A stretch of DNA of 46,316 bases from Kiritimatiellia bacterium (lineage in GTDB: Bacteria > Verrucomicrobiota > Kiritimatiellia > RFP12 > UBA1067): positions 1 to 46,316 of the forward strand of contig JAKSOW010000009.1 of the NCBI GenBank assembly GCA_024405395.1, given 5' to 3'. The notes beneath the pieces are model-generated. The model was given only the letters and a program-made list of their open reading frames with translations. It made no database searches and was not told the DNA's origin. The translations under genes were made by a program, and so were the position numbers. Below, in pieces: positions 7,571-16,490 of the stretch. Position 1 is the first letter of the stretch. The number at the start of each line of letters is the position of its first letter.

Positions 7571-8688
7571 TTCGTCAGTTCCTGGTTCAGCGTGAAACGC
7601 CAGCTGGGGGAGTTGGGGTATTCGACGGCGGCGCTGGCCGCCACGCGGTAACCAGGTACCCACAGAACTTCGTCTGTGGCAGCGTCAACAAGCACTGGTA
7701 GTACATGACGCCAGGCGGGCGGCGTTTTGGCCGTCACAAAGACATCCTGCAGTTTCCGTGATTTCCCGTTCATGCCGATGGGGGCAATGCGGTCTCCCGC
7801 CTGCCAGGTACGTAGTGCCAGCGTGCGCCCAGCAAGTGCGGTGCGGCTCAGACAGGCGACTGCCGGCAGTTTGCCGAGTGCCTGGGGTTCGCGTGTGAAA
7901 CCGATGCTCGGGGCGATCTCCAGGGTGAATGCCTTCGGCGGCGTGTCGACGGAAGGCTTCGACTCGTCCGTTTCCTGAACGTTGGAGGCTGTCGCAGGTA
8001 CCTCGGGCTCCGCCAATGTCAGATCGCCGCGCAAGATGGCTGCTGATTTGCAGAGGTGCTCGGTGAGATGGGGGTCGAAATTGGCCTTGAGCCAGGGCAA
8101 GACGACATGACGTACCTTGTTACGCAGGATTGATGTATCGGCGTTGGTCGAGTCCTCGCGCCAGGTTTGGCCATTCCGCTGGAGATAGGCCCGCAAATCG
8201 GAGTCGCGCACGTTCAGCAGCGGACGGATGAAGACGATCGGCAAGCGGCCTGTGGGTGTCTCGACCGTCAGACGCGAGATGGGCTTGATGCCGGCGAGCC
8301 CCTCAGGGCCGGCCCCACGCGCCAGTCGCATGAGGAATGTCTCAGCCACGTCGTCCGCATGATGGCCTGTGGCGATGGCGTCGAGCTTCAGCTCCAACAT
8401 CATCTGCGCGAAGAAGTTCAGTCGTTCGCGGCGTGCCGCCATCTCAAGTGATTCGCGTGAACGACGCCGAATCTGTACCCGCGTGCCATAGAAAGGCAGA
8501 TGATACTGATGCGCCAGTTTCTTGACAAATCGGGCGTCATCCGCAGAATCGGGGCGCAAACTATGGTCGACATGCAGCACGACGGCGGAAAAGCCCTCCG
8601 TACGCTGCAAGCTGGCCATCAGCAACAGCAGAGCGGTGGAGTCTGCGCCGCCTGAGACAGCCAATCCAATTTTCCGTTTCTTTGCCAT
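7546..8688 (-). CDS. tilS: tRNA(Ile)-lysidine synthase
   Basis: 380 residues from the ATG at 8686-8688. The P-loop SGGADS (residues 12-17) and the ATGHHADDVAETFLMRLARG block identify TilS, which makes lysidine at C34 of tRNA-Ile(CAU). A C-terminal tRNA-binding region follows. The frame stays open 12 codons further upstream, but the -10 and -35 boxes lie in that extension, so the ATG at 8688 is the start. The -10 ends 7 nt before this ATG, which implies a leaderless mRNA. Confidence 0.93.
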   Translation of the reverse strand: MAKKRKIGLAVSGGADSTALLLLMASLQRTEGFSAVVLHVDHSLRPDSADDARFVKKLAHQYHLPFYGTRVQIRRRSRESLEMAARRERLNFFAQMMLELKLDAIATGHHADDVAETFLMRLARGAGPEGLAGIKPISRLTVETPTGRLPIVFIRPLLNVRDSDLRAYLQRNGQTWREDSTNADTSILRNKVRHVVLPWLKANFDPHLTEHLCKSAAILRGDLTLAEPEVPATASNVQETDESKPSVDTPPKAFTLEIAPSIGFTREPQALGKLPAVACLSRTALAGRTLALRTWQAGDRIAPIGMNGKSRKLQDVFVTAKTPPAWRHVLPVLVDAATDEVLWVPGYRVAASAAVEYPNSPSWRFTLNQELTNQNPGRSS

Positions 8689-8695
8689 TGAGGTT

Positions 8696-8724
8696 ATTAT
8701 AACACCGAATCGACAGACGTACAA
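8696..8724 (-). promoter_or_regulatory. tilS promoter, leaderless
   Basis: On the minus strand TTGTAC (8719-8724), a 17-nt spacer and TATAAT (8696-8701), with TG one base before the hexamer. Only seven bases separate the -10 from the tilS ATG, so transcription should start at or next to the start codon. No ribosome-binding site is visible. Confidence 0.6.
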
Positions 8725-8791
8725 TCGCTATGTGAGTACGAGCGGACGTCAAAGACGAAGACATGTTTTTACGCTCTGAAGCACAAGAATC

Positions 8792-8820
8792 TTGCCGCTA
8801 GTGGGACAATGTGGTAAAAT
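8792..8820 (+). promoter_or_regulatory. hisD promoter
   Basis: TTGCCG (8792-8797), a 17-nt spacer and TAAAAT (8815-8820). The predicted start near 8827 gives a leader of about 20 nt containing AGGAG before the ATG at 8847. Confidence 0.55.
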
Positions 8821-8846
8821 AACGGCGATTTGAAATAGGAGCTGAA

Positions 8847-10148
8847 ATGTTACGCATCATCGACTGGTCGGCTGCGAAGCCGCAGAATAGATTTGTCACG
8901 AAATTCCTCGCCCGCAGCGCATTTCCCGAAGAGGCAGAGAAGGCGGCGGCGGAAGTCTTGGCCGACATTCGGGCTGATGGGGACAAGGCCGTGGCCCATT
9001 ATGTCGCGAAATTTGAGGGGGCACAGCTTACGCCGAAGAAATTCCGCGTGACGGAAAAGGAGCTTGCGTCTGCCGAAGCGCAGGTTCCTCCAGCACTCAA
9101 ACGCGCGGTCAAAGATGCCTATACGCGCGTGATGCGCTTTTCCAAGGCCTCGCTCAAGGCTCCGTGGACGATGAAGACGCCCAGAGGCGGTTCGGCGGGC
9201 GAATTCTATTCACCGATGGACCGTGTGGGCGTCTATGTGCCGGGTGGCACGGCTCCCCTGGCCTCGACTTCAGTGATGACGGTTACCCTAGCCAAGGCGG
9301 CAGGTGTCAAGGAGATTGTCGCGTGTACGCCTGCAGGACCTACGGGAACGCCAAACCCTGTGCTGCTCTATGCACTGAAGCTGGCTGGTGCCACTGAAGT
9401 TTATCGCGTAGGCGGAATTCAGGCGATTGGTCTAATGGCCTTCGGTACCAAGTCGGTGAAGAAAGTTCAGAAGATCGTGGGGCCCGGCAATGCCTTTGTC
9501 ACGGCAGCCAAACGCCAGGTCTATGGCTATGTGGGCATTGACCAGGTTGCGGGACCAAGCGAAATTGCCGTGTTGGCAGATGGCACGGTAAGTGCGCGCT
9601 GGGTGGCCGCCGACTTGCTCAGCCAGGCCGAGCATGGCAGCGGCTGGGAGAAATCGTTGCTGGTGACGCAGTCTGCCAGCTTTGCGCAGGAAGTCAAGCG
9701 CGAATTGCTGGAGCAGACAAAATCGCTTTCGCGCAAGGCGCTGATCCAGCGCGTCCTGGATCGCGATGGCGTTCTGTTCTGCGTAACGCCCACGCTGGAA
9801 GAGGGGCTGGAACTCGTCAACCGCTTTGCGCCCGAACACTTTGAGATCATGTGCAAGGACGCGCTCAAGCTCATGAAGGGGGTCCGGAGTGCAGGTGCTG
9901 TGTTTGCCGGTGCCTGGACGCCTGAATCCGCCGGTGATTTTGTGGCCGGGCCCAGCCATGTGTTGCCCACGGGCGGCGCCGCGAATATGTTCAACGGCCT
10001 TACGCCCGATGACTTCAGGCGGCGCCACAGCTTTGTGGCCTTTACGAAAGACGATCTCGACGAGACCAAGGACACAATTGCCGCCTTTGCCCAGGTCGAG
10101 GGGCTTGATGCCCATGGCCGCGCGGCCAGCATTCGGTTCGAGAAATGA
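8847..10148 (+). CDS. hisD: Histidinol dehydrogenase
   Basis: 433 residues, the usual length. It catalyses the last two NAD-dependent steps of histidine synthesis, L-histidinol to L-histidine. Visible signatures are RVGVYVPGGTAPL, KIVGPGNAFVTAAKR, DQVAGPSEIAVLAD, the zinc-site segment LLSQAEHGSG and PEHFEIM near the C-terminus. AGGAG sits six bases before the ATG. It overlaps the patatin gene as ATGA. The only other his gene in the window is hisA, about 20 kb away, so histidine genes are dispersed. Confidence 0.95.
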   Translation: MLRIIDWSAAKPQNRFVTKFLARSAFPEEAEKAAAEVLADIRADGDKAVAHYVAKFEGAQLTPKKFRVTEKELASAEAQVPPALKRAVKDAYTRVMRFSKASLKAPWTMKTPRGGSAGEFYSPMDRVGVYVPGGTAPLASTSVMTVTLAKAAGVKEIVACTPAGPTGTPNPVLLYALKLAGATEVYRVGGIQAIGLMAFGTKSVKKVQKIVGPGNAFVTAAKRQVYGYVGIDQVAGPSEIAVLADGTVSARWVAADLLSQAEHGSGWEKSLLVTQSASFAQEVKRELLEQTKSLSRKALIQRVLDRDGVLFCVTPTLEEGLELVNRFAPEHFEIMCKDALKLMKGVRSAGAVFAGAWTPESAGDFVAGPSHVLPTGGAANMFNGLTPDDFRRRHSFVAFTKDDLDETKDTIAAFAQVEGLDAHGRAASIRFEK

Positions 10149-10957
10149 AGATCGGTCTCGCCCTCAGTTCGGGCGGCGTGCGCGGCATGGCGCATTTTGG
10201 TGTCATCCGCGCTTTGCAGAAGCTCGGCGTCAAGATATCATGCGTGGCGGGTTCGTCATCTGGAAGCCTCATTGCGGCTGCTCTGGCGGCCGGTCGGCTT
10301 GATGAGATGGAGGATTTCTTCCGTCACATGACCTGGTGGCGTGCGTTTCGCCTATTCAATGAGCTCTCGTGGCCGTTGAAGGGTGGTTGGCTCACTGGTA
10401 AGCGTGTGAAAGCCGCGCTGCGGGAACGTCTCGGAACCATTCGGTTTGAAGATTGCCGCATTCCCTTTACGGCTGTCGCCATGGACATGATGAACGGGCA
10501 GGACTACCCAATCACGACCGGCGACCTGGTGGAGGGGACATTCGCCTCCATGGCCGTGCAGGGTCTTTTCAAGCCCGTTGCGCGCGACGGCAAGTGGATT
10601 GCCGATGGCGGGCTCAACAATCCATTCCCGGTTGGCGTCTGCCGTGCCATGGGTGCGGATTTTGTCATCGGGGTTGACGTCAATCTCGGTCAGCAACTCA
10701 ACACACCCTACAATCCGGCAAAGATGCCATCGCTGTGGACGCTCTTCAATCAGACCTGCCGCATCGTGCAGAACAACTGGACCAAGCGCATCCTGCGGAC
10801 AGACAGTCCAGACCTGCTCCTTCAGCCCCATTTGCATGACGTCAGCATGTGGCGTTTCCGCGACGTCACACGCGCCATCGTTCGCGGACGCGCAGCAGTT
10901 GAAAGCCTCTTTGCCAATCTGACTCCCGAGATCAAGACGCGCCTGCTTGAAGGCTAG
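10145..10957 (+). CDS. Patatin-like phospholipase (RssA-like)
   Basis: 270 residues. The glycine-rich oxyanion segment [10 protein letters not shown] (8-17), the nucleophile elbow G-S-S-S-G with S38, and catalytic D154 in [11 protein letters not shown] make up the complete Ser-Asp dyad of bacterial patatin-like hydrolases. No signal peptide is present, so the protein is probably cytosolic or membrane-peripheral. The start is coupled to hisD by a 4-nt overlap. The TAG stop shares the palindrome CTAG with the stop of convergent ruvB. The physiological lipid substrate is unknown. Confidence 0.88.
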   Translation: MKIGLALSSGGVRGMAHFGVIRALQKLGVKISCVAGSSSGSLIAAALAAGRLDEMEDFFRHMTWWRAFRLFNELSWPLKGGWLTGKRVKAALRERLGTIRFEDCRIPFTAVAMDMMNGQDYPITTGDLVEGTFASMAVQGLFKPVARDGKWIADGGLNNPFPVGVCRAMGADFVIGVDVNLGQQLNTPYNPAKMPSLWTLFNQTCRIVQNNWTKRILRTDSPDLLLQPHLHDVSMWRFRDVTRAIVRGRAAVESLFANLTPEIKTRLLEG

Positions 10958-11955
10958 GCTTTGGCGGGGCGCAGTCCCAGGCGCTCCCAGGCTCGCTCCG
11001 TGGCCACGCGGCCCTTGGGCGTACGATCTAAATAGCCTTCCATGATGAGGAAGGGCTCGTAGGCTTCTTCAATAGTGTCGGGTTCTTCGCCCACGGAAAC
11101 GGCAATTGTCGAAAGTCCCACAGGACCGCCGCCAAACTTGCCACAGATCGTCTCGAGGATCTTGATGTCCATCTCATCAAGTCCCTGAGGATCAATTTCC
11201 AGCAACGAAAGGGCGTCCACGGCAACTTGACGCGAAATGAGATTGTTGGCCTTCACCTGTGCATAATCACGCACGCGACGCAGCAGATTATTGGCGATGC
11301 GCGGCGTTCCGCGTGCGCGAGAAGCGATCTCAAGCGCACCGTCTGGCTCGATGTCCACATTCAACTTCCCGGCCGAACGCGTGACAATCGCCGCCAACTC
11401 CTGGGGCTGGTAGTAGTTCAGGCGATTGACGAGACCAAAGCGGGCCCGGAGCGGTGCGGCAATGAGACCTATGCGCGTGGTAGCGCCGACAAGCGTGAAA
11501 CGAGGAAGCTCCAGCCGCACACTGCGCGCATTGGGCCCCTGGTCGATCATGATGTCGATGGCGAAGTCCTCCATCGCAGAGTAGAGATATTCCTCTACTG
11601 TCTTTGCCATGCGATGAATTTCGTCGATGAAGACAATGTCACCTGGCTCAAGCGACGTAAGAAGTCCCGCCAAATCGCCGGGCTTCGTCAACACGGGACC
11701 AGAGGTAGTCTTGACGTGTACGCCCATGGCATCACCGAGGATGTAGGAGAGTGTGGTCTTACCGAGCCCGGGAGGGCCTGAAAACAGCACATGGTCCAGC
11801 GATTCGCCGCGCTCCTGCGCCGCCTTGACGGCGAGCTCCAGGCGATCGCGGATCTTCTGCTGGCCAACAAACTCCCCAAACTGACCAGGTCGGAGCTTGT
11901 TGTCGAACGCCGCATTGCGTCGATTCAGCTCATCTGATGTACGCTCGTTTTTCAT
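10954..11955 (-). CDS. ruvB: Holliday junction branch migration helicase RuvB
   Basis: 333 residues. An AAA+ motor with Walker [10 protein letters not shown] (60-68), Walker [10 protein letters not shown], sensor GATTR and a C-terminal winged helix containing GPVGLSTIA. It drives branch migration with RuvA; ruvA and ruvC are not in the window. Seven to eight bases separate a TATAAT box from the ATG, so the message is probably leaderless. The stop is shared with patatin through CTAG. Confidence 0.96.
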   Translation of the reverse strand: MKNERTSDELNRRNAAFDNKLRPGQFGEFVGQQKIRDRLELAVKAAQERGESLDHVLFSGPPGLGKTTLSYILGDAMGVHVKTTSGPVLTKPGDLAGLLTSLEPGDIVFIDEIHRMAKTVEEYLYSAMEDFAIDIMIDQGPNARSVRLELPRFTLVGATTRIGLIAAPLRARFGLVNRLNYYQPQELAAIVTRSAGKLNVDIEPDGALEIASRARGTPRIANNLLRRVRDYAQVKANNLISRQVAVDALSLLEIDPQGLDEMDIKILETICGKFGGGPVGLSTIAVSVGEEPDTIEEAYEPFLIMEGYLDRTPKGRVATERAWERLGLRPAKA

Positions 11956-11963
11956 CTGCTCTC

Positions 11964-11974
11964 ATTATATCATA
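11964..11974 (-). promoter_or_regulatory. ruvB extended -10 promoter
   Basis: The minus strand reads TATGATATAAT (TG-extended -10). It ends eight bases before the ruvB ATG at 11955, placing the transcription start about two bases upstream of the codon. No clear -35. It mirrors an identical plus-strand copy at 11991-12001. Confidence 0.6.
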
Positions 11975-11990
11975 TTCCATCAAACGTGGT

Positions 11991-12001
11991 TATGATATAA
12001 T
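11991..12001 (+). promoter_or_regulatory. SIS-isomerase gene extended -10 promoter
   Basis: The plus strand reads TATGATATAAT, the same 11-mer as the divergent ruvB promoter. The -10 ends seven bases before the ATG at 12009, again pointing to leaderless transcription. No clear -35. Confidence 0.6.
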
Positions 12002-12008
12002 ACTGGAT

Positions 12009-12650
12009 ATGAAAGATTCTGCACGCGAGATATTCGACAACCTCTTTGCGCGTTTGCCTGAGCTGACTTGTTGCCGCGAGGACGTGGCACAGGCCTTTGA
12101 GCTGATTCTTGGCACCTATCGGCAAGGTGGGCGCGTTTTCACCTGCGGAAATGGCGGCAGTGCCGCTGATGCCGACCACATTGTGGGCGAACTGCTCAAG
12201 AAGTTCCGCAAGGAACGAGACATTCCGGCAGAGGTGAAGGTGCGGTTACTTGACAATGGCGATGAAGATGGCGCCTGGCTGGCCGAAAAACTGGAGGGAT
12301 CACTTGCGGCGGTCTCATTGTCGGCACAGAGTGCGATTCTCTCAGCCTATGCCAATGATGTGGCTTGGGAGGGGGCTTTTGCGCAGCAGCTCCTCGGGTT
12401 GGCGCGTGAAGGGGATACGTTGATCGCATTGTCCACCTCGGGCAACTCCCGCAATTGCGTTCTGGCTGCTTCGCTTGCCCACGAACTCGACGTAAACGTC
12501 ATATCCTTCACAGGCGAAGGCGGTGGTCGACTGGCTGCCACGGCCGATGCCGCTATCCGCGTGCCGGCAACCGAGACCTACCGCATTCAGGAATACCATC
12601 TCCCCATTTACCATGCGCTCTGCGCCATGCTAGAGGAGGAACTATTCTGA
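12009..12650 (+). CDS. SIS-domain sugar-phosphate isomerase (phosphoheptose isomerase-like)
   Basis: 213 residues starting MKDSAREIF. An open frame extends further upstream, but the promoter lies within it. The SIS fold shows FTCGNGGSAADADHIVGEL and LIALSTSGNSRNC, as in GmhA, which converts sedoheptulose 7-phosphate for heptose synthesis. A segment of about 25 residues (KVRLLDNGDEDGAWLAEKLE) is longer than in classical GmhA. The C-terminal RIQEYHLPIYHALC matches the conserved His/Glu-bearing helix of phosphoheptose isomerases. GmhA activity is likely but unproven. Confidence 0.75.
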   Translation: MKDSAREIFDNLFARLPELTCCREDVAQAFELILGTYRQGGRVFTCGNGGSAADADHIVGELLKKFRKERDIPAEVKVRLLDNGDEDGAWLAEKLEGSLAAVSLSAQSAILSAYANDVAWEGAFAQQLLGLAREGDTLIALSTSGNSRNCVLAASLAHELDVNVISFTGEGGGRLAATADAAIRVPATETYRIQEYHLPIYHALCAMLEEELF

Positions 12651-12690
12651 TCGTCCAACGCCATTTGATCATCACTACGAAAGGAATACC

Positions 12691-13746
12691 ATGAAATGCT
12701 CAATTGAAAAGATGCCTTGGGGTTGCTTTGAAGGCCAGCAGGTTTCGCTTTGGCGCTTGACAAACGCCAATGGTGTCGAACTTGACATCACAGACTTCGG
12801 TGGACGTCTTGTCAAAGCCATAGTGCCTGACCGAGACGGAAATTTTGACAATGTCACGCTGGGTTGGAACACCCTTGACGAGTATGTCGCTGAACATGGC
12901 GGAACATACTATGGTGCCCTGGTCGGGCGTTACGGCAACCGAATCGGGAAGGGGCGTTTCACTCTTGAGGGCAAAGAGTACACGCTTGAGCTCAACAACG
13001 AGCCAGGTGGCATTCCCTGCGCGCTTCATGGTGGTTTGCGCGGCTTCTCGCTGCGCATGTGGAAATGCGTAGAGGAAATCAAGGATGACGACAGAGTTGG
13101 TCTGGCTCTTGAGATATCCTCGCCGAATGGAGAAGGGGGATACCCCGGCAATGTCTCCGTGCGCGTCTTGCTGACGCTGGACAACAACAACGTGTGGCAT
13201 ATCGGCTGGCGTGCCGAAACGGACCAGGCGACGCCCTTGTCGTTTACGGATCATGCCTATTGGAATCTGGATGGCGTCGAGGCCAACACTTCTGTGCTGG
13301 ACCATCAGCTGTTCGTCAATGCCGACTTCTTCACCACTTATGGTACGGACATGATTCCGACGGGCGAGTTGCGCGATGTCTCCGGCACGCCCTTTGATTT
13401 CCGCACGACACATGCAATCCGCGACAATCATGATGCCGATTATCCGGATATCGCCTATGGCGCCGGCTATGACATGAACTGGGTGGTTCGTCATACACCT
13501 GGCGACGAATTGGCTTTGGCGGCCATTCTGACCTCCGACAAGACCGGTCGTCAGATCGAAGTGTGGACAACCGAGCCTGGAATGCAGATCTATGACGGCT
13601 ACTACCTGCCAGTCCGCAACGCAGGTGTGGCGCTTGAGACTCAGCATTTCCCTGATTCGCCCAACAAGCCTATGTTCCCGAACACGATTCTGCGTCCGGG
13701 TGAGGTGCTCTATTCGACGACTGAATTCAGGTTCAAGACGGTTTAA
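12691..13746 (+). CDS. galM: Aldose 1-epimerase (galactose mutarotase)
   Basis: 351 residues. It interconverts alpha and beta anomers of galactose or other aldoses. Signatures are GNRIGKGRFTL, CALHGGLRGF (substrate His), DHAYWNLDG (catalytic His) and the C-terminal VALETQHFPDSPN (catalytic Glu). AAAGGA lies seven bases before the ATG. It follows the SIS gene by 40 nt without a visible terminator, so they probably share a transcript. Its last 14 nt overlap convergent rarA. Confidence 0.93.
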   Translation: MKCSIEKMPWGCFEGQQVSLWRLTNANGVELDITDFGGRLVKAIVPDRDGNFDNVTLGWNTLDEYVAEHGGTYYGALVGRYGNRIGKGRFTLEGKEYTLELNNEPGGIPCALHGGLRGFSLRMWKCVEEIKDDDRVGLALEISSPNGEGGYPGNVSVRVLLTLDNNNVWHIGWRAETDQATPLSFTDHAYWNLDGVEANTSVLDHQLFVNADFFTTYGTDMIPTGELRDVSGTPFDFRTTHAIRDNHDADYPDIAYGAGYDMNWVVRHTPGDELALAAILTSDKTGRQIEVWTTEPGMQIYDGYYLPVRNAGVALETQHFPDSPNKPMFPNTILRPGEVLYSTTEFRFKTV

Positions 13747-15016
13747 TCGCTTGAAGCGCTTCCATGCGCTTGGCGATAGTGGCCTCATACCCCTGATCAG
13801 AAGGGTAGTAGTAACGCTTGGGGATACGCAGATAATTCTGCTCCACCCAGGCCTCACGAAAGGCGTGCGGGTACTTGTACTTGGGCGCCTTTTCGTGTCC
13901 TACGGCCTTGATGTGTACGTTCTTCAGATGTTCGGGAACCGGCTGCACGGCACCATGCTCAATGTCTGCCATCGCTTGGTTCACGGCCTCGTATGAGCGA
14001 TTGGATTTTGGTGCTGTGGCCAAATAGGTTGTGGCTTGCGCCAGTGTAATGCGAGCTTCTGGCATACCAATGAACTCAACGACCTGAAGGGCATTGACGG
14101 CGATGGTGAGGCCACGAGGGTCTGCATTGCCAATATCCTCAGAGGCCAGGATGACGAGGCGCCGGGCTATGAACCGCGGATCTTCGCCGGCCACCAGCAT
14201 CTTGGCCAGCCAATAGATCGCCGCATCGGGGTCTGATCCCCGTACGGATTTGATGAAAGCCGAGATTGTGTCGTAGTGGCCGTCTTCCTTTTTGTCGTAT
14301 TGGACTTGTCGGCGCTGCACGCATTCCTGAATCACATCCAGCGTAAGCTGTATCACGCCTTGGTCATCTGCTGGGGTGGAGCGGACGGCAACCTCAAGTG
14401 CCGTAAGCGCATGGCGGCCATCACCATCGCAGATTTCCGCGAGGAATTGCCGCGCATCTGAAGCCAAATGAGTGGGAAGGGTACCATAGCCGCGTTTTTC
14501 ATCCGTCAGTGCACGGTCCAGCAACGCACCAACCGAATCTGCCGACAGTGGCTTGAGCTCGAAAACGAGTGAACGACTCGTAAGTGGCGTATTGACGAAC
14601 ATGGAGGGATTGTGCGTTGTTGCGCCTATGAGCACAACTGTGCCGTCTTCGACATAAGGCAGAAGCACATCCTGCTGAGCTTTGTTGAAACGGTGGATCT
14701 CATCCACGAAAAGAATTGTTCCGGGACCTCCAAGCTCTGTACGCGCACGTTCACATACTTTCCTGATTTCAGCGACATTCGAGACAACGCCAGAGCAACG
14801 GACAAAATTGCGTTTCGTGGCTTTGGCGATGACTTCTGCAAGAGTCGTCTTGCCGCAGCCGGGCGGCCCATAGAGAATGATGTTCGTGAGGCGATCAGCC
14901 TCAATGACGCGTCGCAGAAGTTTGCCTTCGCCCAGAATGTGCTCCTGGCCGACAACTTCATCGATGGTAAGCGGTCGCATCCGCGCAGCCAATGGTTCTG
15001 TGTTTGAGTAGTCCAC
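13733..15016 (-). CDS. rarA: Replication-associated recombination protein RarA (MgsA)
   Basis: 427 residues, AAA+ ATPase of the RarA/Mgs1/WRNIP1 family acting at stalled replication forks. Visible: LAARMRPLTIDEVVGQEHILG, Walker A GPPGCGKTT, Walker B ILFVDEIHRF, sensor GATTHNPS and the tetramerisation region ASEDIGNADPRGL. The start is GTG (15014-15016), six bases from a TATACT -10, so it is probably leaderless. It overlaps galM at the 3' end. Confidence 0.95.
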   Translation of the reverse strand: MDYSNTEPLAARMRPLTIDEVVGQEHILGEGKLLRRVIEADRLTNIILYGPPGCGKTTLAEVIAKATKRNFVRCSGVVSNVAEIRKVCERARTELGGPGTILFVDEIHRFNKAQQDVLLPYVEDGTVVLIGATTHNPSMFVNTPLTSRSLVFELKPLSADSVGALLDRALTDEKRGYGTLPTHLASDARQFLAEICDGDGRHALTALEVAVRSTPADDQGVIQLTLDVIQECVQRRQVQYDKKEDGHYDTISAFIKSVRGSDPDAAIYWLAKMLVAGEDPRFIARRLVILASEDIGNADPRGLTIAVNALQVVEFIGMPEARITLAQATTYLATAPKSNRSYEAVNQAMADIEHGAVQPVPEHLKNVHIKAVGHEKAPKYKYPHAFREAWVEQNYLRIPKRYYYPSDQGYEATIAKRMEALQAIKPS

Positions 15017-15022
15017 GGATAT

Positions 15023-15033
15023 AGTATATCATA
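15023..15033 (-). promoter_or_regulatory. rarA extended -10 promoter
   Basis: The minus strand reads TATGATATACT, with the -10 hexamer TATACT at 15023-15028, six bases from the GTG start. No convincing -35 and no ribosome-binding site in between. Confidence 0.5.
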
Positions 15034-15152
15034 AATGCAGGAGCGGTTCTACAGAAGGGTTCGTTCGTCCAGTACGTCAGTTCAATAACGCGTAGTTTAC
15101 ATAACAGGCATTATGCGAACAAAGGGTATAACTTGAAATATTAAGTTTTAGA

Positions 15153-15181
15153 TTGCATACATTATGCGCGGATGATAAAAT
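15153..15181 (+). promoter_or_regulatory. Promoter of the coiled-coil/NYN gene pair
   Basis: TTGCAT (15153-15158), a 17-nt spacer and TAAAAT (15176-15181) with an upstream TG. The predicted start near 15188 leaves a short leader carrying GGAGGT. The 9-mer CATTATGCG occurs at 15109-15117 and again at 15160-15168 inside the spacer, so it could be a regulator site. Confidence 0.5.
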
Positions 15182-15204
15182 ACTCTAAAAATTTGGAGGT
15201 AATG

Positions 15205-16443
15205 ATGGACATATCGGAAAATCCTGGTGAGAATCCCACGACGGCTATGAGTCTTTTCGGTTCGGCGCAGAATGGCGGCGATTTCCCAGTTCTTAAAGCC
15301 TTTCAGGAATACATCGATGCTGAGCAGGCTAAAGCCCGCAAGCGCATGCTTGGTCTTTCCATTTTCTTTGTTGTGTTGCTGATCATAGTCGTCGTCACGT
15401 TCACGTTGATAGTTGTTGGTGTCATCAACCGCAACCAGACCCTGTCGGATCGGCTTCTTGACGTAGCCTTGCGCCAGCAGGCCGCCTCTGTTCAGCCGCA
15501 GCCTCAACCAGTCGTGAACGTTCAGCCTGCCCCCGTTCCGCAGCCAGACCTGAAATCGGACCTTAAGCCGGTTCTGGAAAAAATCGAACAGTTGGCTTCG
15601 GCTGTCGCTAATCAAGTTCGCCAACCCCAACCCATCCTCCAGCCTGTCATGCAGCCGATGCCCATTATCCAGCCCGCTCCGGCAGTTACGCCTGCGAAAG
15701 CGGATGATACTGCTGCACAGGCTGAAGCCGCACGCCTCCGTGAGGAGCTGAAACGCGAGAAGGAAAAGATGGAGATTGAGCGCAAGAAACTCAAAGAGGC
15801 GCAACGGCAGGCAGAGGTGGAGGCACACCGCCGTCGTCTATATCCAGAATTCTATGCAAAGAAGGATGCCGAGGCTCAGGCACAGAGGCAAAAGGGGGCT
15901 ATCCCCCTTCCCACTGTCCCCCCTTCTCAAACTGCCCGGAAAACGATGACCATAAAAGTTCCTTCTGAAGCTAGTGAATCCGAAAGCATCAAGCCGCGTG
16001 ACTATTCTGCACGTGCCACGGATGATGACGATGCCCGCATAGAAGCCCTGGCTCAGGAAGTGCGTCGCCGTCAGGCGGCTGAGGCCAAGCAAAAGAAAGC
16101 TGCGGCCGATGCGGCTGAAGCGGCGCAGCGTGCGGCTGCGGCTGATGCGGCTGCCAAGAAGTCTCAGGCGGAAGCTGCTGAGGCTGAACGCAAAAAAGCC
16201 GCTGCCGATGCCGAAAAGAAAAAAGCCACGGCTGCTGCTGCCGAGGCTGATTCCCGTAAGGCTGCCGCGTTGGCCGCAAAAAAACAGGCTGATGCCATAG
16301 TCGCAGAGGCTGAACGCGAAAAAGCCGAATACAAGCGAGCCAAGGCTGAGGCGCAGATGAAGGCCAATGCTGCGGAGACACTTACGGTCAAAACGAAAGA
16401 CGCTGATTCAGTGCCATGGATCATCCAGCGCTTGAATGATTGA
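15205..16443 (+). CDS. TolA-like single-pass membrane protein with Ala/Lys-rich coiled coil
   Basis: 412 residues. GGAGGT precedes the two tandem ATGs at 15202 and 15205; the second is better spaced. A cytoplasmic N-terminus (1-48) is followed by one transmembrane helix (about 49-74), a Pro/Gln-rich stretch (about 95-170), a charged coiled coil (about 175-225), a loop, then a long Ala/Lys/Glu-rich helix (about 280-390) built from repeats like AEAERKKAAADA. The layout resembles TolA or other envelope-spanning spacers, but the C-terminus (DSVPWIIQRLND) is not a TolA domain III. It is followed at once by the NYN gene. Function unknown. Confidence 0.65.
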   Translation: MDISENPGENPTTAMSLFGSAQNGGDFPVLKAFQEYIDAEQAKARKRMLGLSIFFVVLLIIVVVTFTLIVVGVINRNQTLSDRLLDVALRQQAASVQPQPQPVVNVQPAPVPQPDLKSDLKPVLEKIEQLASAVANQVRQPQPILQPVMQPMPIIQPAPAVTPAKADDTAAQAEAARLREELKREKEKMEIERKKLKEAQRQAEVEAHRRRLYPEFYAKKDAEAQAQRQKGAIPLPTVPPSQTARKTMTIKVPSEASESESIKPRDYSARATDDDDARIEALAQEVRRRQAAEAKQKKAAADAAEAAQRAAAADAAAKKSQAEAAEAERKKAAADAEKKKATAAAAEADSRKAAALAAKKQADAIVAEAEREKAEYKRAKAEAQMKANAAETLTVKTKDADSVPWIIQRLND

Positions 16444-16490
16444 TGATCTCCCCTTCCCGTCAGCGAATCACTTTTATCAAGGAGTACGCA

